This document shows positions 16,755 through 25,699 of a stretch of 34,572 nt of DNA, piece by piece. The translations under genes and the position numbers were made by a program. The DNA is from an uncultured beta proteobacterium (lineage in GTDB: Bacteria > Pseudomonadota > Gammaproteobacteria > Burkholderiales > Burkholderiaceae_C), in contig CAIVHU010000086.1 of NCBI GenBank assembly GCA_903905735.1, positions 1-34,572 on the forward strand, in the 5' to 3' direction. The stretch's first letter is position 1. Every line of letters begins with the position of its first letter. The notes beneath the pieces were generated by a model, which had not been told where the DNA came from, ran no database searches, and was given only the letters and a program-made list of their open reading frames with translations.

Positions 16755-19037
16755 TCATGGGCCGTTGGTTGATGCATTTTTGCTTCTCTGAACCTTGACC
16801 ACCGCCGGTGTGCGGCGCAGGTTTTTAAAGATAGCTTCGAGTTGGTTGACGTCGTGCACTGCGATCACAAATCGCAGGTCCATCACGCCGTGGGCTGATT
16901 CATTGACCATGTCAATGTGCGTGATATCCGCCTCCCCATTGGCGAGCACGTTTGCCACTCGGGCCAAGACACCCTTGCCGTTGTTCACCGTGACAACAAT
17001 GCCTGTCTCGAAGCTTCGAACCGGCTCGTCAGCCCAATCCACACTGAGGAATCTTTCACTGTCCTTTTTGAAGAGTTTCTTGGCCACCGGGCAGTCACTG
17101 GTGTGAATCGTCAAGCCGACACCACGACCCAGATAGCCCACAATCGCGTCTCCCGGGATGGGTCGGCAGCAGGTGGCAAAGATGACTGAGGTGCTCTCGC
17201 TGCCATCGATGGTCACGCCGCCTTGCGAGATGTGCTCGCCGGTGACGAAGCGCTCACGTGTCAGCAACAGGGCATCCGGCTTCTCACCGGTGTCGGTCAG
17301 AATGACGGCCAGGCGCTTGGCAACGATGGTGGCAATGCGTTTGCCCATGCCGATGTCGGTCATGAGTTCGGCACGGGTTCGGCTGCCACTGAATCTCAGC
17401 AACTTGTCCCATACGGCGCTATCCGGTGTGCTGGCCGGCACGTTTTCAATGCCCTCGGCACGTAGTGCCTGAGCCAACAATCTCTCGCCCAAGCCCTCGG
17501 ACTCCGTTTGCGCCAGCGTGCGCAGATGTTGGCGAATTTTGGAGCGCGCCCGGGCCGTTCTGACGAAACTCAGCCAGGCCGGGTTGGGTGTTGCTTCCGC
17601 AGAGGTGATGACCTCGATCACGTCTCCGTTCTTGACCTCGGTGCGCAGGGGCACGGGCTCACCGTTGATTTTGGCTGATAGCGTGCGGTCGCCCACATTG
17701 CTGTGGATGGCATACGCAAAATCGATCACTGTGGAGCCACGGGGCATGGCCATGATCTGGCTTTTTGGCGTGAACACATAAACGGCATCGGGGAACAGAT
17801 CCACTTTGACATGTTCCCAAAACTCGGTCGCATCGCGGTTCTCGTCCTGAATGTCCAGCAAGGACTGGAGCCATTTTGACCCCATACGGTCGTTTTCGCC
17901 GACATCCCCGTGCGAGACTTCTTTGTACATCCAATGGGCAGCCACACCCGTTTCCGCGACCAGGTGCATCGCTTCGGTGCGCAACTGAAACTCGACATTG
18001 ATGCCAGAAGGTCCCACCAGGGTGGTGTGCAAGGACTGGTAGCCGTTGATCTTGCTGATGGCGATGTGGTCCTTAAACTTGCCCGGCACCGGTTTGTACA
18101 ACTGGTGCAAAAGGCCCAGCGCGGTGTAGCAATCAATCAGATGCGGGACGATGATGCGAAACCCGTAGATGTCAGTCACCTGGGCAAAACTCAGGTTCTT
18201 TTCATCCATCTTTTTGTAGATGGAGTAAATGGTCTTCTCACGACCTGCAATTCTGACCGGCATCTTGTGTTGGCTGAACGTGCTGTCGAGGTCAGATTGA
18301 ACCTTCTGGATGAGGTCGCGCCTGCGACTGCGCGCCTTGGCCACCGCCTTGGACAAAATGGCGTGCCGCCATGGATTGAGGAACTTGAAGGACAGGTCCT
18401 GCAACTCGCGATAGGTCTGGTTCAAACCAAGTCGATAGGCAATGGGGGCGTAAACGTCGATTGTTTCCGAGGCGATGCGCGCCCATTTTTCGCGCGGCGC
18501 ATCAGACAAGGTGCGCATGTTGTGGGTGCGGTCTGCCAGTTTGATCAGGATGACGCGGACATCGCGCGCCATGGCCAGCAGCATTTTGCGAAACGACTCG
18601 GCCTGGTTTTCCTCGCGGGTGTTGAAGTGCAGCTTTTCCAGCTTGGTCAGGCCGTCCACCAGTTCAGCAACGGCCGGGCCAAAGCGTTCGATCAAATCTG
18701 ACTTGGAGATGCCACAGTCCTCCATGGCATCGTGCAGCAGCGCCGCCATCAGCGCCTGGGCATCAAGCTTCCACTCGGCGCATTGCACTGCAACAGCAAT
18801 CGGGTGGGTGATATAGGGTTCGCCGCTGTTTCTGAGCTGACCCAGGTGCGCTTGGTCGGCAAACCGATAGGCCAGACGAACGCTGGTTACATCTGCCGGA
18901 CTCAGGTAGTCGAGCTTGCTGGTCAAACTTGCCAGGCTGGCGGCAGCTGCATTGATGCCGGCCGAACTCAGCGCCCTGGCGGCTGGCTTGGGCGCTCGCA
19001 CACTGGTGGCTAATTCTGGCTTGACGGGGTTACTCAT
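16755..19037 (-). CDS. spoT: bifunctional (p)ppGpp synthetase/hydrolase SpoT/Rel
   Basis: It makes and degrades the alarmone (p)ppGpp. From the ATG at 19037 (MSNPVKPELA) the protein has 760 residues. An HD hydrolase domain (about 50-200) has an intact LLHDAMEDCG. The synthetase domain (about 240-370) has SIYKKMDEKNLSFAQVTDIYGFR, KINGYQSLHT and VEFQLRTEAMH. The TGS domain (about 395-455) has VFTPKSQIMAMPRGSTVIDFAYAIH, and a zinc-finger-like/ACT C-terminus includes CCRPIPGDAIVGYLGRG. The intact HD residues mean it should be able to hydrolyse. An open frame to 19112 adds residues that cross the rpoZ terminator, so it is rejected. It is downstream of gmk-rpoZ as in gammaproteobacteria. Confidence 0.95.
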   Translation of the reverse strand: MSNPVKPELATSVRAPKPAARALSSAGINAAAASLASLTSKLDYLSPADVTSVRLAYRFADQAHLGQLRNSGEPYITHPIAVAVQCAEWKLDAQALMAALLHDAMEDCGISKSDLIERFGPAVAELVDGLTKLEKLHFNTREENQAESFRKMLLAMARDVRVILIKLADRTHNMRTLSDAPREKWARIASETIDVYAPIAYRLGLNQTYRELQDLSFKFLNPWRHAILSKAVAKARSRRRDLIQKVQSDLDSTFSQHKMPVRIAGREKTIYSIYKKMDEKNLSFAQVTDIYGFRIIVPHLIDCYTALGLLHQLYKPVPGKFKDHIAISKINGYQSLHTTLVGPSGINVEFQLRTEAMHLVAETGVAAHWMYKEVSHGDVGENDRMGSKWLQSLLDIQDENRDATEFWEHVKVDLFPDAVYVFTPKSQIMAMPRGSTVIDFAYAIHSNVGDRTLSAKINGEPVPLRTEVKNGDVIEVITSAEATPNPAWLSFVRTARARSKIRQHLRTLAQTESEGLGERLLAQALRAEGIENVPASTPDSAVWDKLLRFSGSRTRAELMTDIGMGKRIATIVAKRLAVILTDTGEKPDALLLTRERFVTGEHISQGGVTIDGSESTSVIFATCCRPIPGDAIVGYLGRGVGLTIHTSDCPVAKKLFKKDSERFLSVDWADEPVRSFETGIVVTVNNGKGVLARVANVLANGEADITHIDMVNESAHGVMDLRFVIAVHDVNQLEAIFKNLRRTPAVVKVQRSKNASTNGP

Positions 19038-19081
19038 GCCTTTAATATAGCCTGCGCGCGCACTTTTCGGACAGCAGCAAC

Positions 19082-19106
19082 AAAAAAGCACCGCAATGCG
19101 GTGCTT
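19082..19106 (-). terminator. rho-independent terminator of rpoZ
   Basis: On the minus strand AAGCACCGC-ATT-GCGGTGCTT forms a 9-bp stem followed by a T run. It lies 25 bp after the rpoZ stop and 45 bp before the spoT start, so spoT may be read through partial termination or from its own promoter. Confidence 0.88.
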
Positions 19107-19130
19107 GGCCAAGGGCAGGTGGGATTCAGA

Positions 19131-19334
19131 TCACAGAGGTACTTTTTTCAGCATTTCAATGCCAATCTTGCCGGCGGCGATTTCGCGCAGAGCAGTGACA
19201 CCCGGCTTGTTTTTGCTCTCAACTTTGGGGGTGTGACCCTGGCTCAGCATACGAGCGCGATAGGACGCAGCCAACACCAACTGAAAGCGATTGGGAATCT
19301 GCTGCAGGCAGTCTTCAACGGTGATACGGGCCAT
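19131..19334 (-). CDS. rpoZ: RNA polymerase omega subunit
   Basis: Omega stabilises the beta' subunit of RNA polymerase and in E. coli forms one of the ppGpp sites. The 67-residue product starts [23 protein letters not shown] and contains the YRAR and [15 protein letters not shown] signatures. GGAG lies 6 nt before the ATG at 19334; a longer frame from 19361 overlaps gmk and lacks family support. It is downstream of gmk and upstream of spoT, which places the alarmone enzyme beside one of its targets. Confidence 0.95.
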   Translation of the reverse strand: MARITVEDCLQQIPNRFQLVLAASYRARMLSQGHTPKVESKNKPGVTALREIAAGKIGIEMLKKVPL

Positions 19335-19360
19335 GTCTTCTCCAAAACCAGGTGGGCGCA

Positions 19361-19981
19361 CTAAGAAATATGCAGTGCTTTGAATGTTTCAGCCCTGGCA
19401 CGGCGCTGTGCCAGGTACTTGAGTCGTTGAGCGTGGACGATGGATTTGAGATCAAACACCGCCCGGTCAAACGACTCGTTGATTATAACGAAGTCAAATT
19501 GCTGCGCTTGCGCCATCTCCACAGCGGCATTTTGCAGTCGGACCTCGATCACCTCAGGCGTGTCCTCGCCGCGTCGCTCCAGCCGCGAGCGCAACTCATC
19601 CCAACTCGGTGGCAGGATGAAAATGGTGACCGCGTTGGCAAACACCTGTTTGATTTGCAAGGCACCCTGAAAATCAATCTCGAGAATCACATCCGCGCCC
19701 TGGCTCATGTGTTCTTCAATGGCTTTCTTGGAGGTGCCGTAGCGGTGGTTGTGAACGTGCGCCCACTCGATGAAGGCATTGGCAAGCACCATCGCATCGA
19801 ACTCGGGTTCTGACACGAAAAAATACTCGCGACCATGTTTTTCCTGGCCACGCGGTGCGCGGGTGGTGTGCGACACCGACGGTTGCACGTGCGAGTCAAG
19901 TTCCATCAAGGCCTTGACCAAGCTCGATTTTCCCGCCCCACTGGGGGCCGCCACAACAAACAAGTTACCTGGGTAATCCAT
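19361..19981 (-). CDS. gmk: guanylate kinase
   Basis: Gmk converts GMP to GDP with ATP. The P-loop is [14 protein letters not shown] near the N-terminus. The GMP-binding part includes [22 protein letters not shown] and [27 protein letters not shown] is the Walker B-like strand, and [19 protein letters not shown] forms the lid region. The length of 206 is normal. It follows yicC after 4 bp and precedes rpoZ by 26 bp, forming the yicC-gmk-rpoZ unit. Confidence 0.97.
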   Translation of the reverse strand: MDYPGNLFVVAAPSGAGKSSLVKALMELDSHVQPSVSHTTRAPRGQEKHGREYFFVSEPEFDAMVLANAFIEWAHVHNHRYGTSKKAIEEHMSQGADVILEIDFQGALQIKQVFANAVTIFILPPSWDELRSRLERRGEDTPEVIEVRLQNAAVEMAQAQQFDFVIINESFDRAVFDLKSIVHAQRLKYLAQRRARAETFKALHIS

Positions 19982-19985
19982 CGTC

Positions 19986-20903
19986 TTATTCTATGTTTTG
20001 CACCTGTTCGCGCATCTGTTCGATCAGCACCTTCATATCGACTGAGATATGGGTAAGTTCCAACGCGGCAGATTTGGAGCCCAGCGTGTTGGCTTCGCGG
20101 TGCAATTCCTGAATCAAAAAATCCAGCCGTTTGCCGATCTCGCCGCCCTTCTTGACGAGCCGCTCCAGCTCATCCAGATGCGAAGCGAGTCGGGTCAGTT
20201 CTTCGGCCACATCAATGCGGATGGCAAAGGCGGTGGCCTCGGTCAAGGCGCGGTCTTGCGCCATGTCGGACTTGGCCTGTCCGTCGGTCAATTCCATGGC
20301 ATCGGCCCAGCGGTCCAGAAAGCGTTGGCGCTGCTGCGCCACCAGCTCCGGGATCAGCGGCCCCGCCTTGGTGGCCAGGGCGCGCAGCTGCTTGATGCGG
20401 TCAAACAGCATCGCGGCCAGACGGGCCCCTTCGCGTTCGCGGGCAGACAGCAGCGCATCCAGCACTGCGTCAGCCAGTTCCAGCGCGTCGGCTTGCCAGT
20501 CTTTTCCGGGGGCCGATTCGCCCACAGCCAGACGGATCACCTCGGCCACACTGAGCGGCTGCGCTGCAGGCAGCCAGGCTTTGACATTGTCCTGAATGGC
20601 GTTGAGGCGCTGCAGCAGACGGGTCGAGGGCTCGGTGACCACGCTGCTTGAGGCGCTGTCAATCGATGCCCGCAACTCAACCTTGCCGCGTTTGAGCCGG
20701 GCATTGAGCTTGTCCCGCAGGGCAGGCTCGCAGGCCCGCAACTCTTCGGGCAGGCGGAAAGACAGGTCCAGAAAGCGGCTGTTGACCGCCCGGATTTCCA
20801 TGCCCAATCGGCTGGTTGAGGTGGTTTTGACATCGCCATCCGATGCCTCTTTGCCGGGGTTGTGCTGGGCGCTGGCATAACCGGTCATGCTGTAAACTGA
20901 CAT
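19986..20903 (-). CDS. yicC: YicC family endoribonuclease
   Basis: YicC/YloC proteins are hexameric endoribonucleases; in E. coli YicC has been linked to RyhB decay. The 305 residues start with the family's [12 protein letters not shown]. They contain [25 protein letters not shown] and end with the DUF1732 domain: [49 protein letters not shown] and the final [10 protein letters not shown] stretch at about residues 12-28 ([18 protein letters not shown]) looks like a local insertion near the N-terminus. It is first in the yicC-gmk-rpoZ unit and divergent from the kinase gene across 77 bp. Confidence 0.95.
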   Translation of the reverse strand: MSVYSMTGYASAQHNPGKEASDGDVKTTSTSRLGMEIRAVNSRFLDLSFRLPEELRACEPALRDKLNARLKRGKVELRASIDSASSSVVTEPSTRLLQRLNAIQDNVKAWLPAAQPLSVAEVIRLAVGESAPGKDWQADALELADAVLDALLSAREREGARLAAMLFDRIKQLRALATKAGPLIPELVAQQRQRFLDRWADAMELTDGQAKSDMAQDRALTEATAFAIRIDVAEELTRLASHLDELERLVKKGGEIGKRLDFLIQELHREANTLGSKSAALELTHISVDMKVLIEQMREQVQNIE

Positions 20904-20980
20904 TGCGGTGCTCTTTTCAATAAAGTGCTTTTGAGAATAACCCGGTTCTTGCCGCGCAAGCGGTGCCCTGATTGAAAAAT

Positions 20981-21988
20981 ATGTCCAAGGTCAAGCCATC
21001 ACCACTGCCTCCCGGTACCCTCATTGGCGGCTATCAGGTTATCCGCAAAGTGGCTGCCGGTGGGTTTGGCGTGGTCTATCTGGCCACCGACAGCGAGGGT
21101 GGGCAAGTCGCCATCAAGGAATATTTGCCCGCCTCCCTGACGACCCGCGAGGTGGGTGAACTGGCGCCACAGGTGGCACCTGAAAAATTGTCACTGTACC
21201 GCCTGGGACTGAAAAGTTTTTTTGAAGAAGGGCGTTCGCTGGCGCAAATCTCGCACCCCTCGGTGGTGAGCGTGATGAATTTCTTTCGCGAGAACGAAAC
21301 CGTTTACATGGTGATGAACTATCTGGAAGGTGCCAGCCTGCAGGATTTCATCATCACCGCGCGTGACCTCAAACAACCCAAGGTGTTTCGCGAATCCACC
21401 ATTCGCTCGCTGTTTGAAGAAATTTTGCGCGGCCTGCGTATCGTGCACCAGCACAAGATGCTGCACCTCGACATCAAACCCGCCAACATTTTCATCACGG
21501 ACGACAACAAGGCGGTGCTGATCGACTTCGGCGCGGCGCGTGAAGTGCTGAGCAAAGAAGGCAACTTCATCCGCCCCATGTACACCCCCGGTTTTGCCGC
21601 GCCCGAGATGTACCGTCGCGACAGCACCATGGGCCCGTGGACAGATATCTACGCCATGGGTGCCTGTATGTTTGCCTGCATGCAGGGTTACCCCCCGAAC
21701 GAAGCGCCACAGCGGGTGACCAACGACCCGCTGGCACTGGCCATCAAGCGTTTGCAAGGCGTCTATTCCGACAACCTGATTGAGGTGGTGCAGTGGTGCA
21801 TGTCGCTGAACCCGCTGGCACGGCCGCAGTCGGTGTTTGCGCTACAAAAGGAGCTCAACAGCCCGGGCGAGCGCCGCTACACGCGCCTGAGCGTTGGTGA
21901 AAAAGTGCGGCTGCAGTTTGACAACATGGTCTCGGGTACCAAAAAAACCGTGCTCAAGGCCACTGAGCCGAGCAAAAAGAACAAATGA
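20981..21988 (+). CDS. Hanks-type serine/threonine protein kinase (non-RD)
   Basis: A soluble eukaryotic-like kinase of 335 residues. The glycine loop is VAAGGFGVVYLA, the catalytic Lys lies in VAIKEYLP, and the alphaC Glu is probably in FFEEGRSL. The catalytic loop is HLDIKPANIF, so the Arg before the catalytic Asp is Leu (non-RD). DFG is seen as LIDFGAAR and the APE motif as PGFAAPE. No membrane segment or PASTA domain is visible; the C-terminus is Lys-rich. ATG 20981 is chosen over a TTG nine bases upstream. Its stop overlaps the next gene's start as ATGA, so kinase and PP2C phosphatase are made as a coupled pair. Targets are unknown. Confidence 0.9.
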   Translation: MSKVKPSPLPPGTLIGGYQVIRKVAAGGFGVVYLATDSEGGQVAIKEYLPASLTTREVGELAPQVAPEKLSLYRLGLKSFFEEGRSLAQISHPSVVSVMNFFRENETVYMVMNYLEGASLQDFIITARDLKQPKVFRESTIRSLFEEILRGLRIVHQHKMLHLDIKPANIFITDDNKAVLIDFGAAREVLSKEGNFIRPMYTPGFAAPEMYRRDSTMGPWTDIYAMGACMFACMQGYPPNEAPQRVTNDPLALAIKRLQGVYSDNLIEVVQWCMSLNPLARPQSVFALQKELNSPGERRYTRLSVGEKVRLQFDNMVSGTKKTVLKATEPSKKNK

Positions 21989-22899
21989 AGTTTTCCGTCT
22001 TCCAGGTCAGCCGCAAAGGTGGGCGCGAAAAAAACGAGGACCGCATGGGCTACTGCTATACCAGTGGCTCGGCCCTATTCATGCTGGCCGACGGCATGGG
22101 CGGGCACCCCGAGGGCGAAGTGGCGGCGCAACTGGCCATTCAGTCCATTGCCGCCCTGTTCCAGAAAGAGGCCAAGCCCGAACTCGCTGACGTGCAGGGG
22201 TTTGTGAACAATGCGGTGCGCTCGGCGCACCGGCACATCTTGCGCTACGCCATGGACCATGCCATGCTGGACGCGCCGCGCACCACGATCGTGCTGGCGG
22301 TGGTCCAGAACGGCGCGATGGTCTGGACTCACTGTGGCGACTCGCGCCTGTATCTGTTGCGTCGCGGTGAACTGTTGACGCGCACGCGAGACCATTCTCT
22401 GCTGGAGCAGGACTTGCTCAAACCCGTTGCCGGTCGGCCCGATGCCCCTCAAAACCGCAATGTGCTGTTCACCTGCCTGGGTTCGCCGACCAAGCCGGTG
22501 TTTGCCGTGACGGGGCCCGTGAGTCTGCAGCAGGGTGACCGCGTCATGTTATGTTCCGACGGGCTGTGGTCGTCGCTGCCCGAGCACACCATTGTGTCTG
22601 ACCTGTTGCTCAAACCGGTCGACGTTGCAGTGCCTGATCTGGTGGAAAAAGCCCTGCGTCAGGCGGGCACCCATTCTGACAACGTGACCTGCCTGGTACT
22701 GGAGTGGGAAACGCCCGATACTTTTGAATCCACCCGGGGCACCATCACCACCGATTCGATTCTTGACGGTGTGTTTGCGTCCACGGTGGAGGCGGTATGG
22801 CCCGATTCCGCGTTGGACGACCTGGACGATGAAGCCATTGAGCGCTCCATCGCCGAGATCAACGAGGCAATCCGCCGCTCGGCCCAGAAAAAAGCCTGA
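21985..22899 (+). CDS. PP2C-type serine/threonine protein phosphatase
   Basis: A 304-residue PPM/PP2C phosphatase with its metal-binding residues visible: NED in GGREKNEDRMG, ADGMGGHPEGE, HCGDSRLYLLRRG, MLCSDGLWS and HSDNVTCLVLEW. The catalytic domain ends near residue 235. An acidic tail follows (DSALDDLDDEAIERSIAEIN). Its start overlaps the kinase stop (ATGA), the standard arrangement for a kinase and the phosphatase that reverses it. A reading-frame gap of 24 bp separates it from rph, which has its own ribosome site. Confidence 0.92.
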   Translation: MKFSVFQVSRKGGREKNEDRMGYCYTSGSALFMLADGMGGHPEGEVAAQLAIQSIAALFQKEAKPELADVQGFVNNAVRSAHRHILRYAMDHAMLDAPRTTIVLAVVQNGAMVWTHCGDSRLYLLRRGELLTRTRDHSLLEQDLLKPVAGRPDAPQNRNVLFTCLGSPTKPVFAVTGPVSLQQGDRVMLCSDGLWSSLPEHTIVSDLLLKPVDVAVPDLVEKALRQAGTHSDNVTCLVLEWETPDTFESTRGTITTDSILDGVFASTVEAVWPDSALDDLDDEAIERSIAEINEAIRRSAQKKA

Positions 22900-22923
22900 T
22901 TTTTTGACTCAAGAGGTTTCCTG

Positions 22924-23646
22924 ATGACTGAATTCTTGCGATCTGGAGCTCGCGCCGTGGATGCCATGCGTCCGGTGACCATCACCCGCAGCTATACCAT
23001 GCACGCCGAAGGCTCGGTGCTGATCGAGTTTGGCCACACCAAGGTACTGTGCACCGCCTCGGTCGCGGAGAAAGTGCCTGGCCACAAAAAGGGCAGCGGC
23101 GAAGGCTGGGTGACTGCCGAATACGGCATGCTGCCGCGTGCCACCCACACCCGCAGCGACCGCGAGGCCGCACGCGGCAAGCAGTCGGGCCGCACGCAGG
23201 AAATCCAGCGCCTGATTGGCCGCGCGCTGCGCAGCGTCTTCGACCTAAAGTTACTCGGCGAGCGCACCATCCACCTCGACTGCGACGTGTTGCAAGCCGA
23301 CGGCGGCACTCGCACGGCGGCCATCACCGGCGCTTTCGTGGCCGCGCAGGATGCGGTCAACTGGCTGCTGGCCCAGGGCAAGATCACCCAGTCACCGATC
23401 CTCAACCATGTGGCCGCCATTTCGGTGGGCATCGTGCAGGGCACACCGCTGCTCGATCTGGAGTACGTGGAAGACTCGGCCTGCGACACCGACATGAACG
23501 TGGTGATGACCGGCGCAGGCCATTTTGTCGAAGTGCAGGGCACCGCCGAGGGTGCTGCCTTTACCCGCGCCGAGATGGATGCGCTGCTGGCGCTGGCCGA
23601 CAAGGGCATCCGCGAGCTGATCCAGCTGCAAAAGGCTGATTATTAA
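22924..23646 (+). CDS. rph: ribonuclease PH
   Basis: RNase PH trims tRNA 3' ends phosphorolytically. The 240 residues include [67 protein letters not shown] with the phosphate-binding arginines, and [18 protein letters not shown]. The end is full length (no E. coli K-12-like frameshift). AGAGG lies 8 nt before the ATG. The order rph-rdgB-hemW is common in betaproteobacteria. The 51-bp gap to rdgB is almost entirely a copy of the dispersed repeat. Confidence 0.97.
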   Translation: MTEFLRSGARAVDAMRPVTITRSYTMHAEGSVLIEFGHTKVLCTASVAEKVPGHKKGSGEGWVTAEYGMLPRATHTRSDREAARGKQSGRTQEIQRLIGRALRSVFDLKLLGERTIHLDCDVLQADGGTRTAAITGAFVAAQDAVNWLLAQGKITQSPILNHVAAISVGIVQGTPLLDLEYVEDSACDTDMNVVMTGAGHFVEVQGTAEGAAFTRAEMDALLALADKGIRELIQLQKADY

Positions 23647-23650
23647 GTTG

Positions 23651-23686
23651 ATAGCTATTCGCCCTTTATCCATAAGGTCTGGAGGC
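23651..23686 (+). repeat. dispersed 36-nt repeat, copy A (rph-rdgB intergenic)
   Basis: It starts ATAGCTATTCGCCCTTTATC, ends CATAAGGTCTGGAGGC and is followed by ATATTTTTCAT. It is an imperfect palindrome around CCTTTATCCATAAGG. It fills the gap just ahead of rdgB, whose GGAGGC (part of the repeat, 23681-23686) lies 11 nt before the ATG and could serve as its ribosome-binding site. Confidence 0.65.
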
Positions 23687-23697
23687 ATATTTTTCAT

Positions 23698-24297
23698 ATG
23701 AAAATAGTTTTGGCATCCAACAACCCCGGCAAGCTCGCTGAACTGCAGGCCATGTTCGCGCCGCTAGGTGTTGAGCTCATCACCCAGGGTAGCCTCGGCA
23801 TTCCCGAGGCCCCCGAGCCGTTTCACACCTTCATCGAAAACGCGCTGGCCAAAGCGCGCCACGCCGCCGAGCACAGCGGCCTGCCCGCCGTGGCGGACGA
23901 TGCGGGCTTGTGTGTGGACGTGTTTGGCGGTCTGCCGGGCGTACAAACCGCTTTTTATGCCACCCGGTTTGGCTACCCCAAGAGTGATGACAACAATGTG
24001 CGCGCCCTGCTGGAGCAGATGGAGGGTGTGGAGAATCGCCGCGCCGCCATGGTCAGCACGCTGGTCGCGGTGCGCAGCGCCCAGGACCCGGAGCCGCTGG
24101 TGGCAGTGGGCCGGGTGGTGGGCGAGATCGCACGCGAGCGGCTGGGCAGCAACGGGTTTGGCTTTGACCCGGTGATGTTCATTCCCGAATTTGGTCTGAC
24201 CTTTGCGCAGCTGCCGATCGAGGTGAAAAACGCCAACAGCCACCGGGGTCGCGCGGCGGCGGCCATGGTCAAGTTGATGCGTGAGCAGTGGTTGTGA
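23698..24297 (+). CDS. rdgB: dITP/XTP pyrophosphatase (non-canonical purine NTPase)
   Basis: RdgB/HAM1 hydrolyses dITP, ITP and XTP to keep damaged purines out of nucleic acid. The start MKIVLASNNPGKLAELQ is the substrate loop SNNxGK. FIENALAKARHAA, LPAVADDAGLCVDVFGGLPGV, GSNGFGFDPVMFIPEFG and the final SHRGRAAAAM follow in family order. The length of 199 is normal. Its stop overlaps the hemW GTG start (GTGA). The upstream ribosome site GGAGGC belongs to a repeat copy. Confidence 0.97.
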   Translation: MKIVLASNNPGKLAELQAMFAPLGVELITQGSLGIPEAPEPFHTFIENALAKARHAAEHSGLPAVADDAGLCVDVFGGLPGVQTAFYATRFGYPKSDDNNVRALLEQMEGVENRRAAMVSTLVAVRSAQDPEPLVAVGRVVGEIARERLGSNGFGFDPVMFIPEFGLTFAQLPIEVKNANSHRGRAAAAMVKLMREQWL

Positions 24298-25532
24298 TCC
24301 CGATCCAGCCTGATTCACCCGCGCCAGAAGCGGTGGTGCAGCCGCACGACATCCAGCATTACATGCGCCCGGGCACGCTGCAACTGAGCAGCCTGCCGCC
24401 GCTGTCGCTCTACATCCACCTGCCGTGGTGTTTGAAGAAATGCCCCTATTGCGACTTCAACTCGCATGAACTGCGCGCGTCGGACCTGCCCGAGCAGGCC
24501 TACATCAATGCCCTGATGGCCGATCTGGAAGCCGCGCTGCCACTCATCTGGGGCCGCAGCGTGCAGACCGTGTTCATTGGCGGGGGCACACCCAGCCTGT
24601 TTTCGCCGCAAGCCATTGACCAGTTGCTGGGCGGCATCCGCGCGCGGGTCAAACTGGTCGCCAACGCCGAGATCACCCTGGAAGCCAACCCCGGCACATT
24701 CGAGAAAGACCGTTTCAAAGCCTTTTGGGCCGCCGGTGTCACGCGGCTGTCGGTCGGTGTGCAGAGCTTCAACGACAGTTATCTGCAAACCCTGGGTCGT
24801 GTGCACAATCGGGCTCAAGCCCTTTCTGCGCTTGAGGAAGCTGCTCTTTATTTTGATACCTTTAACCTCGACTTGATGTACGCGCTGCCGGGTCAGACGC
24901 TGGACGACTTGCGCGCCGATGTGACCACCGCACTGAAGTTTGCCCCGCCGCATCTGTCCATCTACCACCTGACCATCGAGCCCAATACCTTCTTTGCCAA
25001 ACACCCGCCCGCCGCCGTGGAAGACGATTTGGCGGCCGACATGCTGGACCTGATCACCGATCTGACCGGCCAGCAGGGCATGCGTCGTTACGAGGTGTCG
25101 GCCTACGCGCAGCCCGGCCACGCCTGCGCGCACAACCTGAACTACTGGCAATTTGGTGACTATCTGGGCCTTGGCGCGGGCGCGCACAGCAAGCTCAGTT
25201 TCGCCCACCGCATTTTGCGGCAGGTGCGACTGCGCGACCCGGCGCGCTACATGACGCAGGCTTTTGCCGGGAGCGCCATCGCGCAGGAGAACGAGGTCAG
25301 CCGGGCCGAACTGCCATTTGAATTCATGCTCAACGCGCTGCGGATGGCTGATGGGTTTGTGTTGCCAACATTCACCGAGCGTACCGGCTTGACCATCACC
25401 GCCATCAGCGCCGCGGTGCAGCAAGCACAAGCGCGTGGCCTGCTGACGGACGGCTTGAACCATGTGCAACCCACTGCGCTCGGGTTCGACTTTTTGAACG
25501 ATCTGCAAGCGCTGTTTCTGCCCAAAGCCTGA
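24294..25532 (+). CDS. hemW: radical SAM heme chaperone HemW
   Basis: HemW delivers heme to membrane respiratory enzymes. It resembles HemN but is not a coproporphyrinogen oxidase. The radical-SAM cluster motif is CLKKCPYCDF (C-x3-C-x2-C). FIGGGTPSLFSP, ITLEANPGTFEKDRF, RLSVGVQSFNDSYLQTLGRVH and FNLDLMYALPGQTLDD follow. YEVSAYAQPGHACAHNLNYW is the usual mid-domain mark. The GTG at 24294 overlaps the rdgB stop; a GTG six bases upstream and an ATG at 24363 are alternatives. A stretch at 24812-24847 (AQALSALEEAAL) coincides with an antisense copy of the dispersed repeat without changing the protein length against E. coli. Confidence 0.94.
   Translation: MIPIQPDSPAPEAVVQPHDIQHYMRPGTLQLSSLPPLSLYIHLPWCLKKCPYCDFNSHELRASDLPEQAYINALMADLEAALPLIWGRSVQTVFIGGGTPSLFSPQAIDQLLGGIRARVKLVANAEITLEANPGTFEKDRFKAFWAAGVTRLSVGVQSFNDSYLQTLGRVHNRAQALSALEEAALYFDTFNLDLMYALPGQTLDDLRADVTTALKFAPPHLSIYHLTIEPNTFFAKHPPAAVEDDLAADMLDLITDLTGQQGMRRYEVSAYAQPGHACAHNLNYWQFGDYLGLGAGAHSKLSFAHRILRQVRLRDPARYMTQAFAGSAIAQENEVSRAELPFEFMLNALRMADGFVLPTFTERTGLTITAISAAVQQAQARGLLTDGLNHVQPTALGFDFLNDLQALFLPKA
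24812..24847 (-). repeat. dispersed 36-nt repeat, copy G (inside hemW, antisense)
   Basis: The minus strand reads AGAGCAGCTTCCTCAAGCGC and ends AGAAAGGGCTTGAGCC, preceded by AAAATAA as in copy E and followed by CGATT as in copy B. It is 36 nt with no indel. Chance codon use in an Ala/Leu helix is a live alternative. Confidence 0.42.
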
Positions 25533-25598
25533 GTTGCCGGTGCGGCGCTGTTCAAGTGCGCGCGGCACCTGGTCGATAAAACTGATAGTGCTTCGACA

Positions 25599-25627
25599 TT
25601 GACGCTGGTGGTCTCAGACGGTATCGT
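25599..25627 (+). promoter_or_regulatory. candidate sigma70 promoter for the CBS-domain gene
   Basis: TTGACG (25599-25604), a 17-bp spacer and TATCGT (25622-25627) lie about 73 bp before the start codon, in the 167-bp gap after hemW. The -35 matches 5 of 6 and the -10 4 of 6. Confidence 0.45.
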
Positions 25628-25699
25628 CAGGCTGCCAGGGCAATTTGGCATCGGACGCGAGCGGCGTCTGGTGGCACCGGTACAAGGAGGCGACACACC

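Noticed and set aside
17910..18701. 263-codon plus-strand frame
   Set aside because: Antisense to spoT; no motif and no ribosome site.
24315..25568. 417-codon open frame on the minus strand
   Set aside because: Fully antisense to hemW, which has clear radical-SAM motifs; the opposite frame is open because of GC-rich codon use and has no recognisable domain.
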